Positions 1 to 10,506 of a stretch of DNA of 64,000 bases are shown in pieces; positions within the stretch are counted from its first letter, which is position 1, and each line of letters starts with the position of its first letter. Both the position numbers and the translations under genes were made by a program. Under the pieces are notes generated by a model that saw only the letters and a program-made list of their open reading frames with translations, did not search any database and was not told where the DNA came from. Source of the DNA: Pogona vitticeps (taxonomy: Eukaryota; Chordata; Lepidosauria; Squamata; Agamidae); the NCBI RefSeq assembly GCF_051106095.1, contig NC_135792.1:13821501-13885500 (forward strand), in the 5' to 3' direction.

Positions 1-660
1 GTCGAATTGTCTTTGAGTAAACAGTGTTGTTGGTGCTGGAATCTTTGTAAAGAATGACCTGTTCAGGGTGTGGTGGTTTTTATTTTATTTTTTTCCTATA
101 TTTCTTCATTGTAGTCTCTGTATATTTCCATTAATATATCAGTGCCTGCAGAAAGCTATCTTTTTGGGACCTTCTAGATAAAAAGTTTTGAATGGTAGTT
201 GTGATGCACCGGACCCCCCTAAAGAGCTGCCAGGCATTCAGTCAGAGAGCTCGACAGGCACTTATCTACCACCTTTATGCTGGGGCAAGTCCCAAGACCT
301 CAGCAGTGCAGCATAAGCCCTTGGAACAAGTCTGACCCAAAAAGAATACTTTGCACTTACTAAGTACTTTGCAAGTACAGGCACATGGGCTTTGTGATTC
401 CTTAGAACTCACCAAAGCTCAGTTAGGTAGGACTCTTAAATGATAGCTAGTTTGTGGCCCTCTCCACTTCCTGGATTTAGCCAGACCTTGCTGTTCAAGA
501 GACCAGTCCTTTGGTAGAATTTTTATAATTAATTTTTATTAGAAAAATAGAGTTTCATTAGAATCAGTTTATATTGTATAAGCATTAGCATCAATAACAT
601 ATTCAAAAATCATTGCAGTTAAATAAAATAACTATTTCCCATTTAAAATAATAAACTAAG
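1..660 (-). repeat. AT-rich LTR-like relic, low confidence
   Basis: No host exon could be recognised here. From about 180 to 660 the sequence resembles the stretch at about 10950-11110 (a shared GGGCTTTGT...TCCTTAGA block followed by an A/T-rich poly(A)-signal-like zone). That suggests a minus-oriented LTR of the same family. Ends and target duplication are not visible, so family and limits are uncertain. The first 180 bases show nothing recognisable. Confidence 0.3.
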
Positions 661-689
661 CTGAACTACAGAGACTATGGTGGGCTATA

Positions 690-1140
690 GTGGGCTATGC
701 CCCCACCTCCTGCTTTCTGTAAGGGGAAATTTTGCCTTATTAATTACCACAAGTGTCTCTTGTTTGAGGGCGGCCCACACAACCTCATCAAGCAAAATTT
801 GTTCAGGTTTCTCCACACAGACATGATAAAACTGCAGAGCCAGACTAAAAGCTTTTTTTTCTGAGAAGAGTCTCTTGGCAACAACCCTGTGACCAGTGAC
901 CTCCATCTGCTAGTCCCCATGGATCCTAAGAGTCTTTATGACTTTGGTCACCTCTGTCACAATTGCCACTGGTAAGTCTGACAGAAACGCTGACTCAGCA
1001 GTCTTCTGCTTCATTGCAAACACTTTTGCCATGTGAATTAACATGGACATAGCCTAAAATGTTATCCTTGGTATCAGCCCCATCAGTCCCAAAACTAAAA
1101 TTGTGCAAGTCAAGGAGAAAGTAAGTTGAAAAGAAAAAAG
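690..1140 (-). pseudogene. unidentified protein-coding relic
   Basis: The minus strand reads as protein-like sequence over about 450 bases, including phrases such as AIVTEVTKVIKTLR and LLDEVVWAALKQETLVVIN. It is broken. I do not recognise the family. Its position just upstream (minus orientation) of the LTR-like stretch at 180-660 allows that it is the tail of an LTR element's internal region. A retrocopy of a host gene is the alternative. No function is assigned. Confidence 0.3.
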
Positions 1141-1344
1141 TCAAACATACTGTTACAAGCTGACAAGACCAGTCATTAAGGAGGTGCAGGTGATTGTCAG
1201 TGAACTGCCTGTAGAAATATAAATTTCTTTTTGCAATATTTGTTCTTCAAGTAGCTATCACACGAACCACTCTTTCTTCTTCAACAACTGCTGGTAACTG
1301 AATTTTTGTTGCTTTTTGAATTAATAGAAAAGAGGGATTGCATT

Positions 1345-1397
1345 CTAACATGTGCTGAGGGGTTGCATGTGCTGAGGGGTTGCATGTGCTGAGGGGA
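1345..1397. repeat. 17-bp tandem repeat, three copies
   Basis: The unit TTGCATGTGCTGAGGGG occurs about three times in a row with almost no variation. It is a simple minisatellite just left of a DIRS fossil. Confidence 0.75.
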
Positions 1398-2495
1398 GAA
1401 GGTTGGGCTACTGCCCAGACTCTTCATTTAGAAAGTTCTACAGGCTCATACCATATGATGATCAGATACTAAAAAGCAATCCATTTCTCTTGTACTCAAG
1501 TTTCTGCTTGTTGTTCTTCTTGGCCTCTGTGAATCACACTGTGGGTGATCCGCGCCTGCGCAGAGCCTCTTCAGAGTATTCTAGAACTTCTGCGGTAACA
1601 AAAAACTCATTAGAATAGACCCCTCCTCCTCAGTATAAGTACCTTGGCGCCAGGACTCTCCCTTCAGTTTCTTTCAACTGCTGCGTTGAAGAACCTCATA
1701 CATCTATCTTCTGTGAGTCTGAAAGTGAAACAAGTCCTTTTTACTGCTGAACTTAATTTTTTTCTCTTTATTACATATGGAAACTTTAGTTTTCTTCTCC
1801 GTGCCTCGGCCTCCAGCCGTCGCCTCCCCCTCCCTCACTCTGATTTTTCTTTTTCTTCTCTTTATTGTTCATGGCTGCTTTAGGCTTGTTCAAGCACTGC
1901 ATGATTTGCGATAACAGTATCCTGCTGTTGGGTGGTCACATAAAGTGCCTTTTTTATTTAGGCAAGGCGCATCAAACCTCTTTGTGCCCTCATTGTCAAA
2001 ATTTCAAATGAGGAGTCTTCCTTTCTTGCCTATCTCGACTCAAGCTCTGCCTCTGGAAACAGTCTTTGCAACCGGCAAAACCTATGGCTCAAACTATATG
2101 CAAAACTACCTCACAAGCTAAAGCCATGGAAAAAGCCATTGCAGAATCATCAAAACATCATTCCTCCGCTACTCCATCTCACTCTGATGCGCCTTCCACT
2201 TCATCAAAAACTTCTAAGATGCACAGTTCTAAACAGCCGCCATCAAAAACTTTGACATCGAAGCCTTCCGGAAAGCAAAAGCCTCCTCCCAATCTAGTTT
2301 CCGGTCCCCGACAACCAAAATTATCTAAACCACGGGTCTTAAACTCAATTTACCTGAGGGCCACTGGAGGCAGAGTCTGGGTGAGGCTGAGCCACATCAG
2401 ATTTTCTGTCAAGCGAAGCAAGAGTCCGAGGGAGCTGCCCATGAGTTTCCTGTATTCTCACACAAGGAGGTGCACACTCCCCAAGCCTCCTCTGT

Positions 2496-2978
2496 TTGGC
2501 AGTCGACCTATGGGAATGGTGCCTCTCGCACCATATATGCCTCACAGCTTTGCACATGGCAGGCCAGGACAACAACCTAGCCAACTCTCTCAGCCGCACA
2601 AACTCACAACCCCACGAGTGGGAATTAGATCAAACAGTTTTCCTCCACCTATGCAAAAGATGGGGAAAACTGACTCTAGACCTTTTTGCCTCCCACAAGA
2701 ATCGGAGATGCAAGTGCTGTTGCTCCCGTGCTGGGATTGGCAAACACTCCCGAGGAGATGCGTTTGTTGGCCACTGGCCCCAGACCCTCACATATCTCTT
2801 CCCACCATTCCCATTCCTCGACAGGGTAATTGTCCAAATACAACAGGACAAACCCAACACCATCCTCATTGCTCCTTGGTGGCCGAGACAGCCCTGGTTC
2901 ACAGTGCTACACCACCTGTCCTCCAATGTTTATCACCTTCCCCACCTACCACATCTCCTCACGCAGAACAATTCCTAG
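2496..2978 (+). CDS. DIRS RT/RNase H tail segment (fossil)
   Basis: An open 160-residue segment matches the C-terminal part of the DIRS pol protein. It has GQDNNLANSLSR (the RNase H-like DN..ADELSR block), LDLFASHKNRRC and LIAPWWPRQPWF, all of which recur in the better copy at 21726-22505. In the family this region follows reverse transcriptase and precedes the tyrosine recombinase. Fossil; no activity is implied. Confidence 0.75.
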   Translation: MAVDLWEWCLSHHICLTALHMAGQDNNLANSLSRTNSQPHEWELDQTVFLHLCKRWGKLTLDLFASHKNRRCKCCCSRAGIGKHSRGDAFVGHWPQTLTYLFPPFPFLDRVIVQIQQDKPNTILIAPWWPRQPWFTVLHHLSSNVYHLPHLPHLLTQNNS

Positions 2979-3041
2979 ATCTTTCATCCCGACTTACCTG
3001 CTCTGCACCTGACAGCGTGGAGGGTTCTCCCTCCTTGATGA

Positions 3042-3506
3042 ATGTTCTGCATCAAGCAAAGAAACCCTCAACTAGAAAAGCTTACCTGTATAAATGGGGG
3101 GGGGGGAAATCAATCTTTTACTACAGCTCTTTCCCTTCCTGTCGTCAACCCGTCTCTCTCCACGGTTCTCCGATATTTGCTCCATCTCAAATCTTCTGGT
3201 CTTTCTCTGGCGTCTATTAGAGTGTATCTCTCGACAGTCATCTCATACCAACCACCAACCTTTCCAGTGGTTCAATTTTTCAGACATCCCACGCTCAAGA
3301 GCTTTCTTAATGGATTGTCACACACTTACCCACATGTTCACCTGCCCTCTCCACAATGGTCCTTGACTTTAGTCTTGCGACAACTCACTAAACCTCCATT
3401 CGAACCGCTAGCCTCAGCAGATCTACATCTACTTTCCTTCAAAAAGACCTTTCTCATTACAATTACTTCAGCTTGCCGAGCAAGCGACCTTGCGGCCCTG
3501 TGTTGA
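3042..3506 (+). CDS. DIRS tyrosine recombinase N-terminal segment (fossil)
   Basis: The open segment begins around QAKKPSTRKAYLYKWGG and continues with LSLASIRVYLSTVISYQPPT and SACRASDLAAL, matching the core-binding and first catalytic-arginine region of the recombinase at 21977-23506. Later recombinase pieces are present toward 4160-4370 (HSTRALAAS, CASATCAEPSTF). DIRS recombinases integrate circular cDNA. This copy is a fossil. Confidence 0.75.
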   Translation: MFCIKQRNPQLEKLTCINGGGGNQSFTTALSLPVVNPSLSTVLRYLLHLKSSGLSLASIRVYLSTVISYQPPTFPVVQFFRHPTLKSFLNGLSHTYPHVHLPSPQWSLTLVLRQLTKPPFEPLASADLHLLSFKKTFLITITSACRASDLAALC

Positions 3507-4045
3507 AAAGGCGGCTGAGGCCAATTTGGTGGACGCACAGGTAGGTCTGTAAAGTACATCGAGGCTGGGGATGCCGAGTGAGAGGAGTGATTTCCGTCAT
3601 TTTGAGCTAGAAAATATGTAGTCAGAGGGGCTGCAAATACAATTCTATCCTGATAAAGCTGTTCCTCGATGTCTCCTTCCTCCCTAAAGTGGTGTCTCAG
3701 TTTCATCTCTCTCAACCACTGGTCCTCCCATCTTTCTGTCCTTCACCATTCACAACCCATGAACAACTTCTTCATACTTTGGATGTCAGGAGGGCCCCCT
3801 CCTTTTATTTGTCGCGTATGTGGGTAAGCGTGTGACAATCCATTAAGAAAGCTCTTGAGCGTGGGATGTCTGAAAAATTGAACCACTGGAAAGGTTGGTG
3901 GTTGGTATGAGATGACTGTCGAGAGATACACTCTAATAGATGCCAGAGAAAGACCAGAAGATTTGAGATGGAGCAAATATCAGAGAACCGTGGAGAGAGA
4001 CGGGTTGACGACAGGAAGGGAAAGAGCTGTAGTAAAAGATTGATT
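3108..4045. repeat. 227-bp inverted duplication inside DIRS copy 1
   Basis: Bases 3108-3335 of the recombinase region are present again in opposite orientation at about 3819-4045. By eye the arms are almost identical. About 480 bp separate them. This is a local rearrangement and not part of the family's normal design. An assembly artefact is possible because the arms are so similar. Confidence 0.85.
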
Positions 4046-4408
4046 CAACGTTCCCCACACCTTTTTGTTGGTCAACAACTTCCTAACAAAGGCCTACAAG
4101 TCACCTCCCAGATGATTTCTCACTGGGTTGCCACTACTATTCAGCTTGCATAGCAGCTTGCTCAACAGCCGGTCCCTCAAGCTATCCGCCCTCATTCTAC
4201 CAGGGCGTTGGCAGCCTCTACAGCATTACTATGTGGTGTGCCTCTCCCCGACATCTGTGCCTCAGCTACATGCGCAGAACCATCTACCTTCGTCCAACAT
4301 AGACTAGATGTTCGACAGAAGTCTGATGCGGCATTCGGACATGCTGTTTTGGTTTCCACCTTGGCGTGACACCCTGCCTCTGGGTAAGACAGCTTACTAG
4401 TCATCCAC

Positions 4409-4500
4409 AGTGTGATTCACAGAGGCCATGAAGAAGAACGGCAGGTAACTCACCTGTAATTGTAGTTCTTCAAGTGGACCTCTGTGATTCACACATCCCA
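4409..4500. repeat. DIRS internal complementary region (copy 1)
   Basis: The segment joins GTGTGATTCACAGAGGCC (complement of the left end) to the complement of the right end (ACCTGTAATTGTAGTTCTTC). DIRS elements are known to carry such a block next to the right terminal repeat, as a template for completing circular cDNA. Confidence 0.7.
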
Positions 4501-4916
4501 CCTGACCTCCCCTCTGTCATGCTATACAATATTTTTTTCATTGTGGTGGTTGACACAACTGAAGGGAGAGTCCTGGTGCCAAGGTACTTATACTGAGGGT
4601 AGAGGTCTAGTCTAATGTGTTTTTTGCTACTGCAGAAGCTCTAGAATATTCCGAAGAGGCTCCGTGCGGACGCGGATCACCCACAGTGTGAATCACAGAG
4701 GTCCACTTCAAGAACTACAATTGCAGGTGAGTAACCTGCCATTACCTTATGCAAATTATTGAGTGTCCTGATAACTTTTTAACATGACAACCTCTTTTCA
4801 GAAAACATCTGTGTATTGAGCAAAGCAGATAGCTGTTAACTCAGGATGTAACATTAACTTTAAATTATCAGATTCATATCAGCAGTGTAAAAGGTAGTAT
4901 TATCCATAAACCCCTC

Positions 4917-5368
4917 TATAACAGCCACCTTATACCTCACAAAGGGGCCATTACGTCACACTCAATCACTCTTCGTTTCCACCGCCACCAACCATTCCCT
5001 CAAATAAAGCTTCAGGCCAAAGTATGATTTCAAAATAAAAACTTAGGTTTATTGTGTACAAACAAAAGGAATGGTAAATCACTTGAATATAAATAATAAA
5101 GCATCACTATAATAATATAACAATCACACTCACACTCTCACAGACCCTCACTATATAGCACAGTTCTTTTCTCTCAATATTTCCTAGCCCTATCTCCCTA
5201 TCTCAACCCTATCTCAAAGCCCTATCTGGCCCTATGAATCACTCACACCATTCATTCCCCTTATATGCAACAGCTCCACCCCTTATGTCCCACCCTCCGT
5301 CACGCCATTGGTAGATGACACACAGCTTCCGCAGTGACGGGCAGGTGATGTCATAGCTGTATGTAACA
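4917..5368 (-). repeat. 3' LTR of the Gmr1-type element
   Basis: This 452-bp LTR ends in TGTAACA and aligns with 12131-12562 over its whole length. In element direction it is the downstream LTR. CAAATAAAGC and similar A-rich blocks are shared with the other LTR. Confidence 0.9.
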
Positions 5369-5386
5369 ATACTTCCCCCCTTTAAG
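5369..5386 (-). other. polypurine tract
   Basis: On the minus strand the sequence is CTTAAAGGGGGGAAGTAT and lies directly against the LTR. This is the expected place for the plus-strand primer of an LTR retrotransposon. Confidence 0.75.
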
Positions 5387-5637
5387 TTGTTTTGTGGGGG
5401 AAAGCTAAGGTGCTTTTCACCCAAAACAACTGGAAACAACATTAAAACAATACATTTTTCCCACATTTCAACACTTACCACTACCATATTAAGCACACAC
5501 TTACATAACTATATTACTCAAATTATATTTACACATATTAAATCAATTGCTTATATATATATAGAACAATATTACATTAATCACATATTTTTATAACTTA
5601 TTAACCACATTTATTAATTTCAAGAGTCCAATTTTCT

Positions 5638-6381
5638 TCAGCTGTCGTCGTCTGGTCGTCGAGACAAGGCGTCAGCAACACAGTTCATAGTCCCTTTGAC
5701 CACCTTAACCTCGAAGTCATAGTCCTGTAAAATTAAAGCCCACCTCATTAGCTTGCTGTTTTGGGCCTTCGTAGTCTTTAACCACATCAGAGGTGAGTGG
5801 TCTGTACACAGAATGAAGTGTCTCCCCCAGATGTAAGGTTTTAATTTCTGGACCGCGTACACGATGGCCCAACATTCTTTCTCAATGGTCGACAGGTGTT
5901 TTTTCACCTTTCTGAAGTTTCTTGCTCAGGTAGGACACAGGATGCTGGTCTCCGTTGTCATCACACTGGCACAGACGGTTCCTACCCCGGCGTTGGATGC
6001 ATCGGTGTATAAGATGAACTCTCTATCAAAGTTTGGAGCACACAACACAGGGTGGTTGGTTACCGCCTCCTTCAGCTTCCGGAACGCCTCCTCGCAGTCA
6101 CTGGACCATGGGATGCAGTCATCACTCCTTTTCCTCATCAGCTCAGTCAATGGAGCTGCAATTTCGCTGAACCTGGGGATAAATTTTCTATAGTATCCCA
6201 CTAAACCAAGAAAGGATCTAATCTTTTTCTTGGTATTGGGTCTAGGCCAATTACGTATTGCCTCTACCTTTGCTTCTAGGGGTTTGATTACACCTCCCCC
6301 TACCATATGACCCAAATATTTCATCTCGGGGCTACCCAGCTGACATTTACTTGCTTTTACTGTTAACCCCACTGCTTTCAA
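5638..6381 (-). CDS. gypsy RT thumb and RNase H segment (fossil)
   Basis: Open segments at 5926-6381 and 5638-5907 carry FLGLVGYYRKFIPRF and LYTDASNAGVG (connection region and first RNase H aspartate), then STIEKECWAIVYAVQKLKPY, TDHSPLMWL and NCVADALSRRP, the standard Ty3/gypsy RNase H order. No integrase follows, which is the point of interest: the protein ends with RNase H shortly before the polypurine tract. Confidence 0.85.
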
Positions 6382-7024
6382 CCGCTCCAGTACACAGGTG
6401 ATCCTGCCAGGTGTTGCTAAAGATCCCTATATCGTCAATGTAGGCAACTGTAAATGCACTGAGCCCTTGCAGAGTTTTGTCCATCAGCCTTTGGAATGTA
6501 GCTGGGGAATTCCTAAGGCCAAAACTGAGGACACAAAGCTCAAATAAGCCGAAAGGGCTACAAAAAGCAGTCTTTTCTTGATCTCTAGGGTCTATCCGCA
6601 TTTGCCAAAACCCTTTAGTCAAGTCTAAACAGGAAATGTATCGACAACCCCCAATGGTTTCAATCAGGTTGTCAAGTCTGGGCATGGGGTAAGCATCTGG
6701 TTTGGATACTAGATTTAATTTTCTGTAATCCACACAGAACCTAATGCTTCCATCCGGTTTTTCCACCAAAACTATTGGAGCTGACCAAGGGCTAGACGAT
6801 GGCACAATAATATTTTCTTTTAGCATCTCATCTAGCTCCTTGCGCACCTTGTCCACATAAGGTCCGGTTACTCTGTATGGGGTTACTGCCTGCGGGGGTG
6901 CATTTCCAGTATCTATTCTATGCATCACTCCCTTGGCTAAACCAGGCTTGCTTGAGAAGACCTGTTGATACTTAGTAACCAACATCTTTAGTTCCCTCTG
7001 CTGTTCTAGGGTGAGTGCAGGGCT
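6347..7024 (-). CDS. gypsy reverse transcriptase segment (fossil)
   Basis: The segment includes DGSIRFCVDYRKLN, CLDLTKGFWQMRI and AYIDDIGIF (the YIDD catalytic box), typical of Ty3/gypsy reverse transcriptase. It shares one open stretch (6347-7744) with the end of integrase upstream, so the integrase-to-RT order is read directly within a single frame. Confidence 0.88.
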   Translation of the reverse strand, partial: SPALTLEQQRELKMLVTKYQQVFSSKPGLAKGVMHRIDTGNAPPQAVTPYRVTGPYVDKVRKELDEMLKENIIVPSSSPWSAPIVLVEKPDGSIRFCVDYRKLNLVSKPDAYPMPRLDNLIETIGGCRYISCLDLTKGFWQMRIDPRDQEKTAFCSPFGLFELCVLSFGLRNSPATFQRLMDKTLQGLSAFTVAYIDDIGIFSNTWQDHLCTGAVESSGVNSKSK

Positions 7025-7029
7025 GATCT

Positions 7030-8155
7030 TCACCTCCTCTGGGTTGAACTTTATCTCACCCCTTCCTTCCCAGTATGGCAAATCATGTTCTTTTTTATCA
7101 GCTGCTTTCATTGCAAAAAACACTCTCTTTTCCTCTCCATAATATGGCTTGATGGCATTTACATGAACTACCCTCCTGCCTAGGTGTTCATCTCCTTCAG
7201 TAATGTAATTACGATCACTCATTTTGGAAATGATCCTATAAGGTCCTGCCCAGTTCAATTGTAGCTTGTTCCCCTTGATGGGCCTCAACATCAGCACCTC
7301 ATCTCCAGGGTTAAAATGTCGTTCCCTAGCCTTTTTATCATACCAAACTTTTTGTTTAATTTTCTGGGCTTGCAGGTTTTCAGCAGCCAACTCTAAACTT
7401 CTTTTGAGGTTGTTCATTAATGTGTCTATGTATGAGACTACATTTTGAGGATCTTCTTCTACAATCTGTTTCCAGTTTTGCTTAATCAAATCAAGTGGTC
7501 CTTTCACTTTTCTCCTGAATAGCAGTTCAAAAGGACTGAACCCGGTACTTTCTTGTGGGACTGATCTGTAGGCGTATAGCAATAATTGCAATTTCTGGTC
7601 CCAGTTATTTGGGTTTTCTGCTAAATAGGCTTTAATCATTCTCATAAGGGTTCCATTAAATTTCTCTGTTAACCCATTACTCTGCGAATGATATGGGGAA
7701 GTCTCTAAATGTTTAATACCACAAATCTGCCATAGTCTCTTCATAAGTTTGGAAGTAAACGATGGTCCTCAGTCAGTTATAATCTCTGAAGCAAAACCCA
7801 TTCTACTCATATAGCTTAAAAGTGCATCAGCCACTGTATGGGTCTCAATGTTATTCAAAGGAATCGCCTCAGGATATCTTGTGGCATGGTCAACAATGGT
7901 GAGAATAAATCTGTTTCCCCTTTTTGTGACCTTAGGCAACGGTCCTATAATGTCCACACCAATGCATTTGAAAGGTGTACAGATTACGGGTAATGGACAC
8001 AGCTTAGCCTTAGTCCTGTCACGGTTATTACCCTGTCTCTGGCACACATCACATCTCTGACAGAAATTTTTAATTTGTTTTCCTATTTCTGGCCAATAGA
8101 AGTTTTGAGTTATTCTCTGCTTGGTTTTATTTATCCCTAAATGTGCAGCAAATAC
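7030..8155 (-). CDS. gypsy integrase segments (fossil)
   Basis: Segments at 7769-8047 and in the first part of 6347-7744 carry CDVCQRQ-like zinc-finger remnants, GVDIIGPLPKVTKRGNRFIL (first catalytic Asp), SPYHSQSNGLTEKFNGTL (catalytic Glu region) and ELLFRRKVKGPLDL, followed by a basic C-terminal part with HVNAIKPYY. The domain is upstream of reverse transcriptase. Fossil. Confidence 0.85.
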
Positions 8156-8411
8156 TGTACTGCCTGGACTGTATTTTCCCTGTCTTCCCTGAACCTTTCT
8201 TGACCTAAGAAAAAAAGAAACAAAATATCCCCCTCTAGTGGTTAAAGGAGGAATAGCAGCTTCCCATTAATTTCTATGGATGGAAAAGAGCAAATACGGA
8301 TCAAATGGTTTTCAGTGCATTCCTATGGGAAATGCAGATTTGACCTGAGAACTTTTTGACTTGAGAACTGCCTTCCAATGCGGATTAAGTTCTCAAGTCA
8401 AGACCCCACTG
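8156..8411. mobile_element. Tigger-like MITE inside the gypsy element
   Basis: Integrase-coding sequence stops at TA (about 8156) and resumes at TA (about 8412). The insert contains GAGAACTTTTTGACTTGAG and ends in a CCCCACTGTA inverted-repeat end like the other Tigger-like MITEs here (17280, 32332). Confidence 0.7.
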
Positions 8412-8415
8412 TATA

Positions 8416-9179
8416 TCAGAATGTCCCCTTTCTAAAATCATTTGGCGATATTTTATCAGGCACTACCAACTGGCTTCGAATCTCATGTCCCCCTTTTGAA
8501 ATGTTCATCAGTGTTTCTCTATACAGTAAACCCTGCTTAATAAGGAACCTTTCAGGGGATAATTCCATTCTTGACACTTTCTCAAAACAACATTTTAAAG
8601 TGGGATCTTCTTGCTGCTCCTGGGAAAATATACTGCTTTGGGGTATTTCAAGTGAAAATGCCTCAACTTGTATATTTTCATTTTCTCCCTCCTGAAAGTC
8701 AGTAACTTTTTCAGCTGCCTCTGTTTGGTCTTGTTGTGAACGTGTAAGAACTAACACTCTCTTAACATGCTCCCAATAAGTACAGCTGAAGGCAGTTGCA
8801 AGGAAATTCCAACACGCCAATTTCCTTGCCAGCCCTTATAACGAACTAACACTTCTGCTACAGGCAAAACAACTATTTCTTCCCCTATTCCTTTAATTGT
8901 CATACTTTCATTTGGTATAATGTGATTTTGTGGTATGATATCAGGGTGACACAGTGTAACCTGAGAGCATGCGTCTCTTAATGCTAAATAGTTGTGTTCT
9001 AAAATTCCTATATTATCACCAGCTGCTTCAAATAATTGGGGATCCGTTCTTATAAGTAGACAATGTCTTATTTCAGCCACAGGAATATTATCTTCATTAA
9101 ACTCATCTGTTGTAGAGACCTCTGTTGCTATGACAACAGGCTCCTCCCTTGGGGAAGTTATCTGCCCTTCTGAATACAA
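8416..9179 (-). CDS. gypsy protease-like and linker segments (fossil)
   Basis: Two open segments (8751-9179 and 8416-8820) lie between Gag and integrase, where Gmr1-type elements keep protease. The first has an ALRDACSQVTL and MTIKGIGEEIVVLPVAEV pattern resembling aspartic-protease-like folds of related elements, but no clear DTG-type active site was seen. Assignment rests mainly on position. Confidence 0.5.
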
Positions 9180-10310
9180 TAAACAGATTTAGTCTTGTTT
9201 AAATTCATTTTCTGAGGTAAAATTTCTTTATTTTCTTTTGCCTTATAACATTGGGATGCGATATGGCCTTTTTCATGGCAGATGAAGCAAATTCTATCAC
9301 TCCATGGACCCTTTCCAGCCCCTTTTTCTTTTCCCTCCAAAATCTGGCTTCTGGCTTGGCCCTGTTCTGAAGGCTTTCCCACAAAATGGCCACCCACTTT
9401 CTGCTGGCTTTTAACTTGTCCCTTGGGATATCTATTGTAGTCCTCCCATGTTTTTCTCATACTCTTTCCCTCAGAATACATAGGTTTTCTGATTTGTGAG
9501 ATGAAATCTGCAGTTTCCCCTGCCTGTTTCAAATCTAGAGGTTTCTTGTCTTTGACTAAATATTTAATTTCACCATGTAGAAGGGAATAAAACTGTTCCA
9601 ATCCTATAATATTTTTAAATTGCTGAATTGTCTCCACTTTCTCCTGCACCAACCATTTATCTAAATATTTAGCCAAATTGGCCCCGAACTGTGAGTAAGA
9701 CTCATCAGGTTTCTTGGTTAGTGTTCTGAACTTTCGCCTCAGATGTTCTGCATTGATGCCATACCTGGCAAACACCAACTTTTAAAATTCAGAATAATCT
9801 TTAATCATTTCGATTGGCATCTTGGCGTAAACCTCAGCGAGTCTTCCACTAATTAGAGATCTCAGAATAATCATTTTGCCTGACTCTCTGACTGAAAAAT
9901 CAGCACACGCTCTTTCAAAAAGAGTTAAAAATGCTTCTGGACAGTCTCCCTGTTTGAAAGTAGGGAATTTCTTTAGATCTGCTTTTGACAACTGCCCTTC
10001 TTCAGAGTTGGAATTTCTATTATTGTTATTGTTCTGGTTCATTAATTCCATTCTCCTGATTTCAAAAGCCATCCTCTCTTTCTCTATCTCAAGTTCTCTC
10101 TCATTCTTTCCTCCATCTCTAGCTGTTTCATTCAGTATTCATGTGCTTGAGCTAACTCAAATTTTCTGAGGTCTGTTAAATCTTCTCTAGAGGACCTTTC
10201 CTCTTGAGCTGAGGAAAATCTTTCCTCTCCCCCACTAATTTCTTCATCTGAACTAGCTGCCATTTCAGATGGTCTTAGTTCATCTTTTCTACTTCGGGTT
10301 AAGGGCATTT
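9158..10310 (-). CDS. gypsy Gag segments (fossil)
   Basis: Minus-strand Gag-like sequence begins near 10310 (MPLTRSRKDEL), passes through capsid-like sequence at 9782-10072, and ends with a zinc knuckle CFICHEKGHIASQC near 9270. The C-x2-C-x4-H-x4-C spacing is that of retroelement nucleocapsids. Fossil. Confidence 0.8.
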
Positions 10311-10506
10311 TATTTCACCAAAGGCTCTTATATCAACTTTCAGGCCTTGGTTTAAAGTCACTTTTTTCCTGTGCTATTGTTCTGTGTTATGAAGTTGCAG
10401 CCTTCTCCAGCACTGTCAGCTAGCAACTGTAACTATGCTTCTGCCCCTTAAGCTGGGCCTCTTGCCAAACAAAGTTTACTTTATTATTCTGCCTCTGGCA
10501 CCAATC

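Larger units (their letters stand above)
1511..4739 (+). mobile_element. DIRS-like retrotransposon fossil (copy 1)
   Basis: This is a tyrosine-recombinase retrotransposon relic in plus orientation. Inverted terminal repeats are visible: the left end at 1511-1690 (CCTCTGTGAATCACAC, then CGCGCCTGCGCAGAGCC) reappears as its reverse complement at about 4555-4739. Between them lie a Gag-like start with a Cys-rich motif (about 1870-2010), a reverse-transcriptase/RNase H tail (2496-2978), tyrosine-recombinase sequence (3042-3506 and beyond) and an internal complementary region (4409-4500). It is shorter than the 5.9-kb copy at 17991-23898 and lacks most of the reverse-transcriptase core. It is clearly broken, with many breaks, and sits outside any recognised exon. 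It shares a subfamily with the copy at 28461-31925. Confidence 0.85.

Noticed and set aside
1-17. Possible end of an upstream TDRD12 exon (reads VELSL before GTAAAC).
   Set aside because: Only 17 bases are visible, and the exon that should follow it (Tudor sequence before VTRY) was not found between here and 13190.
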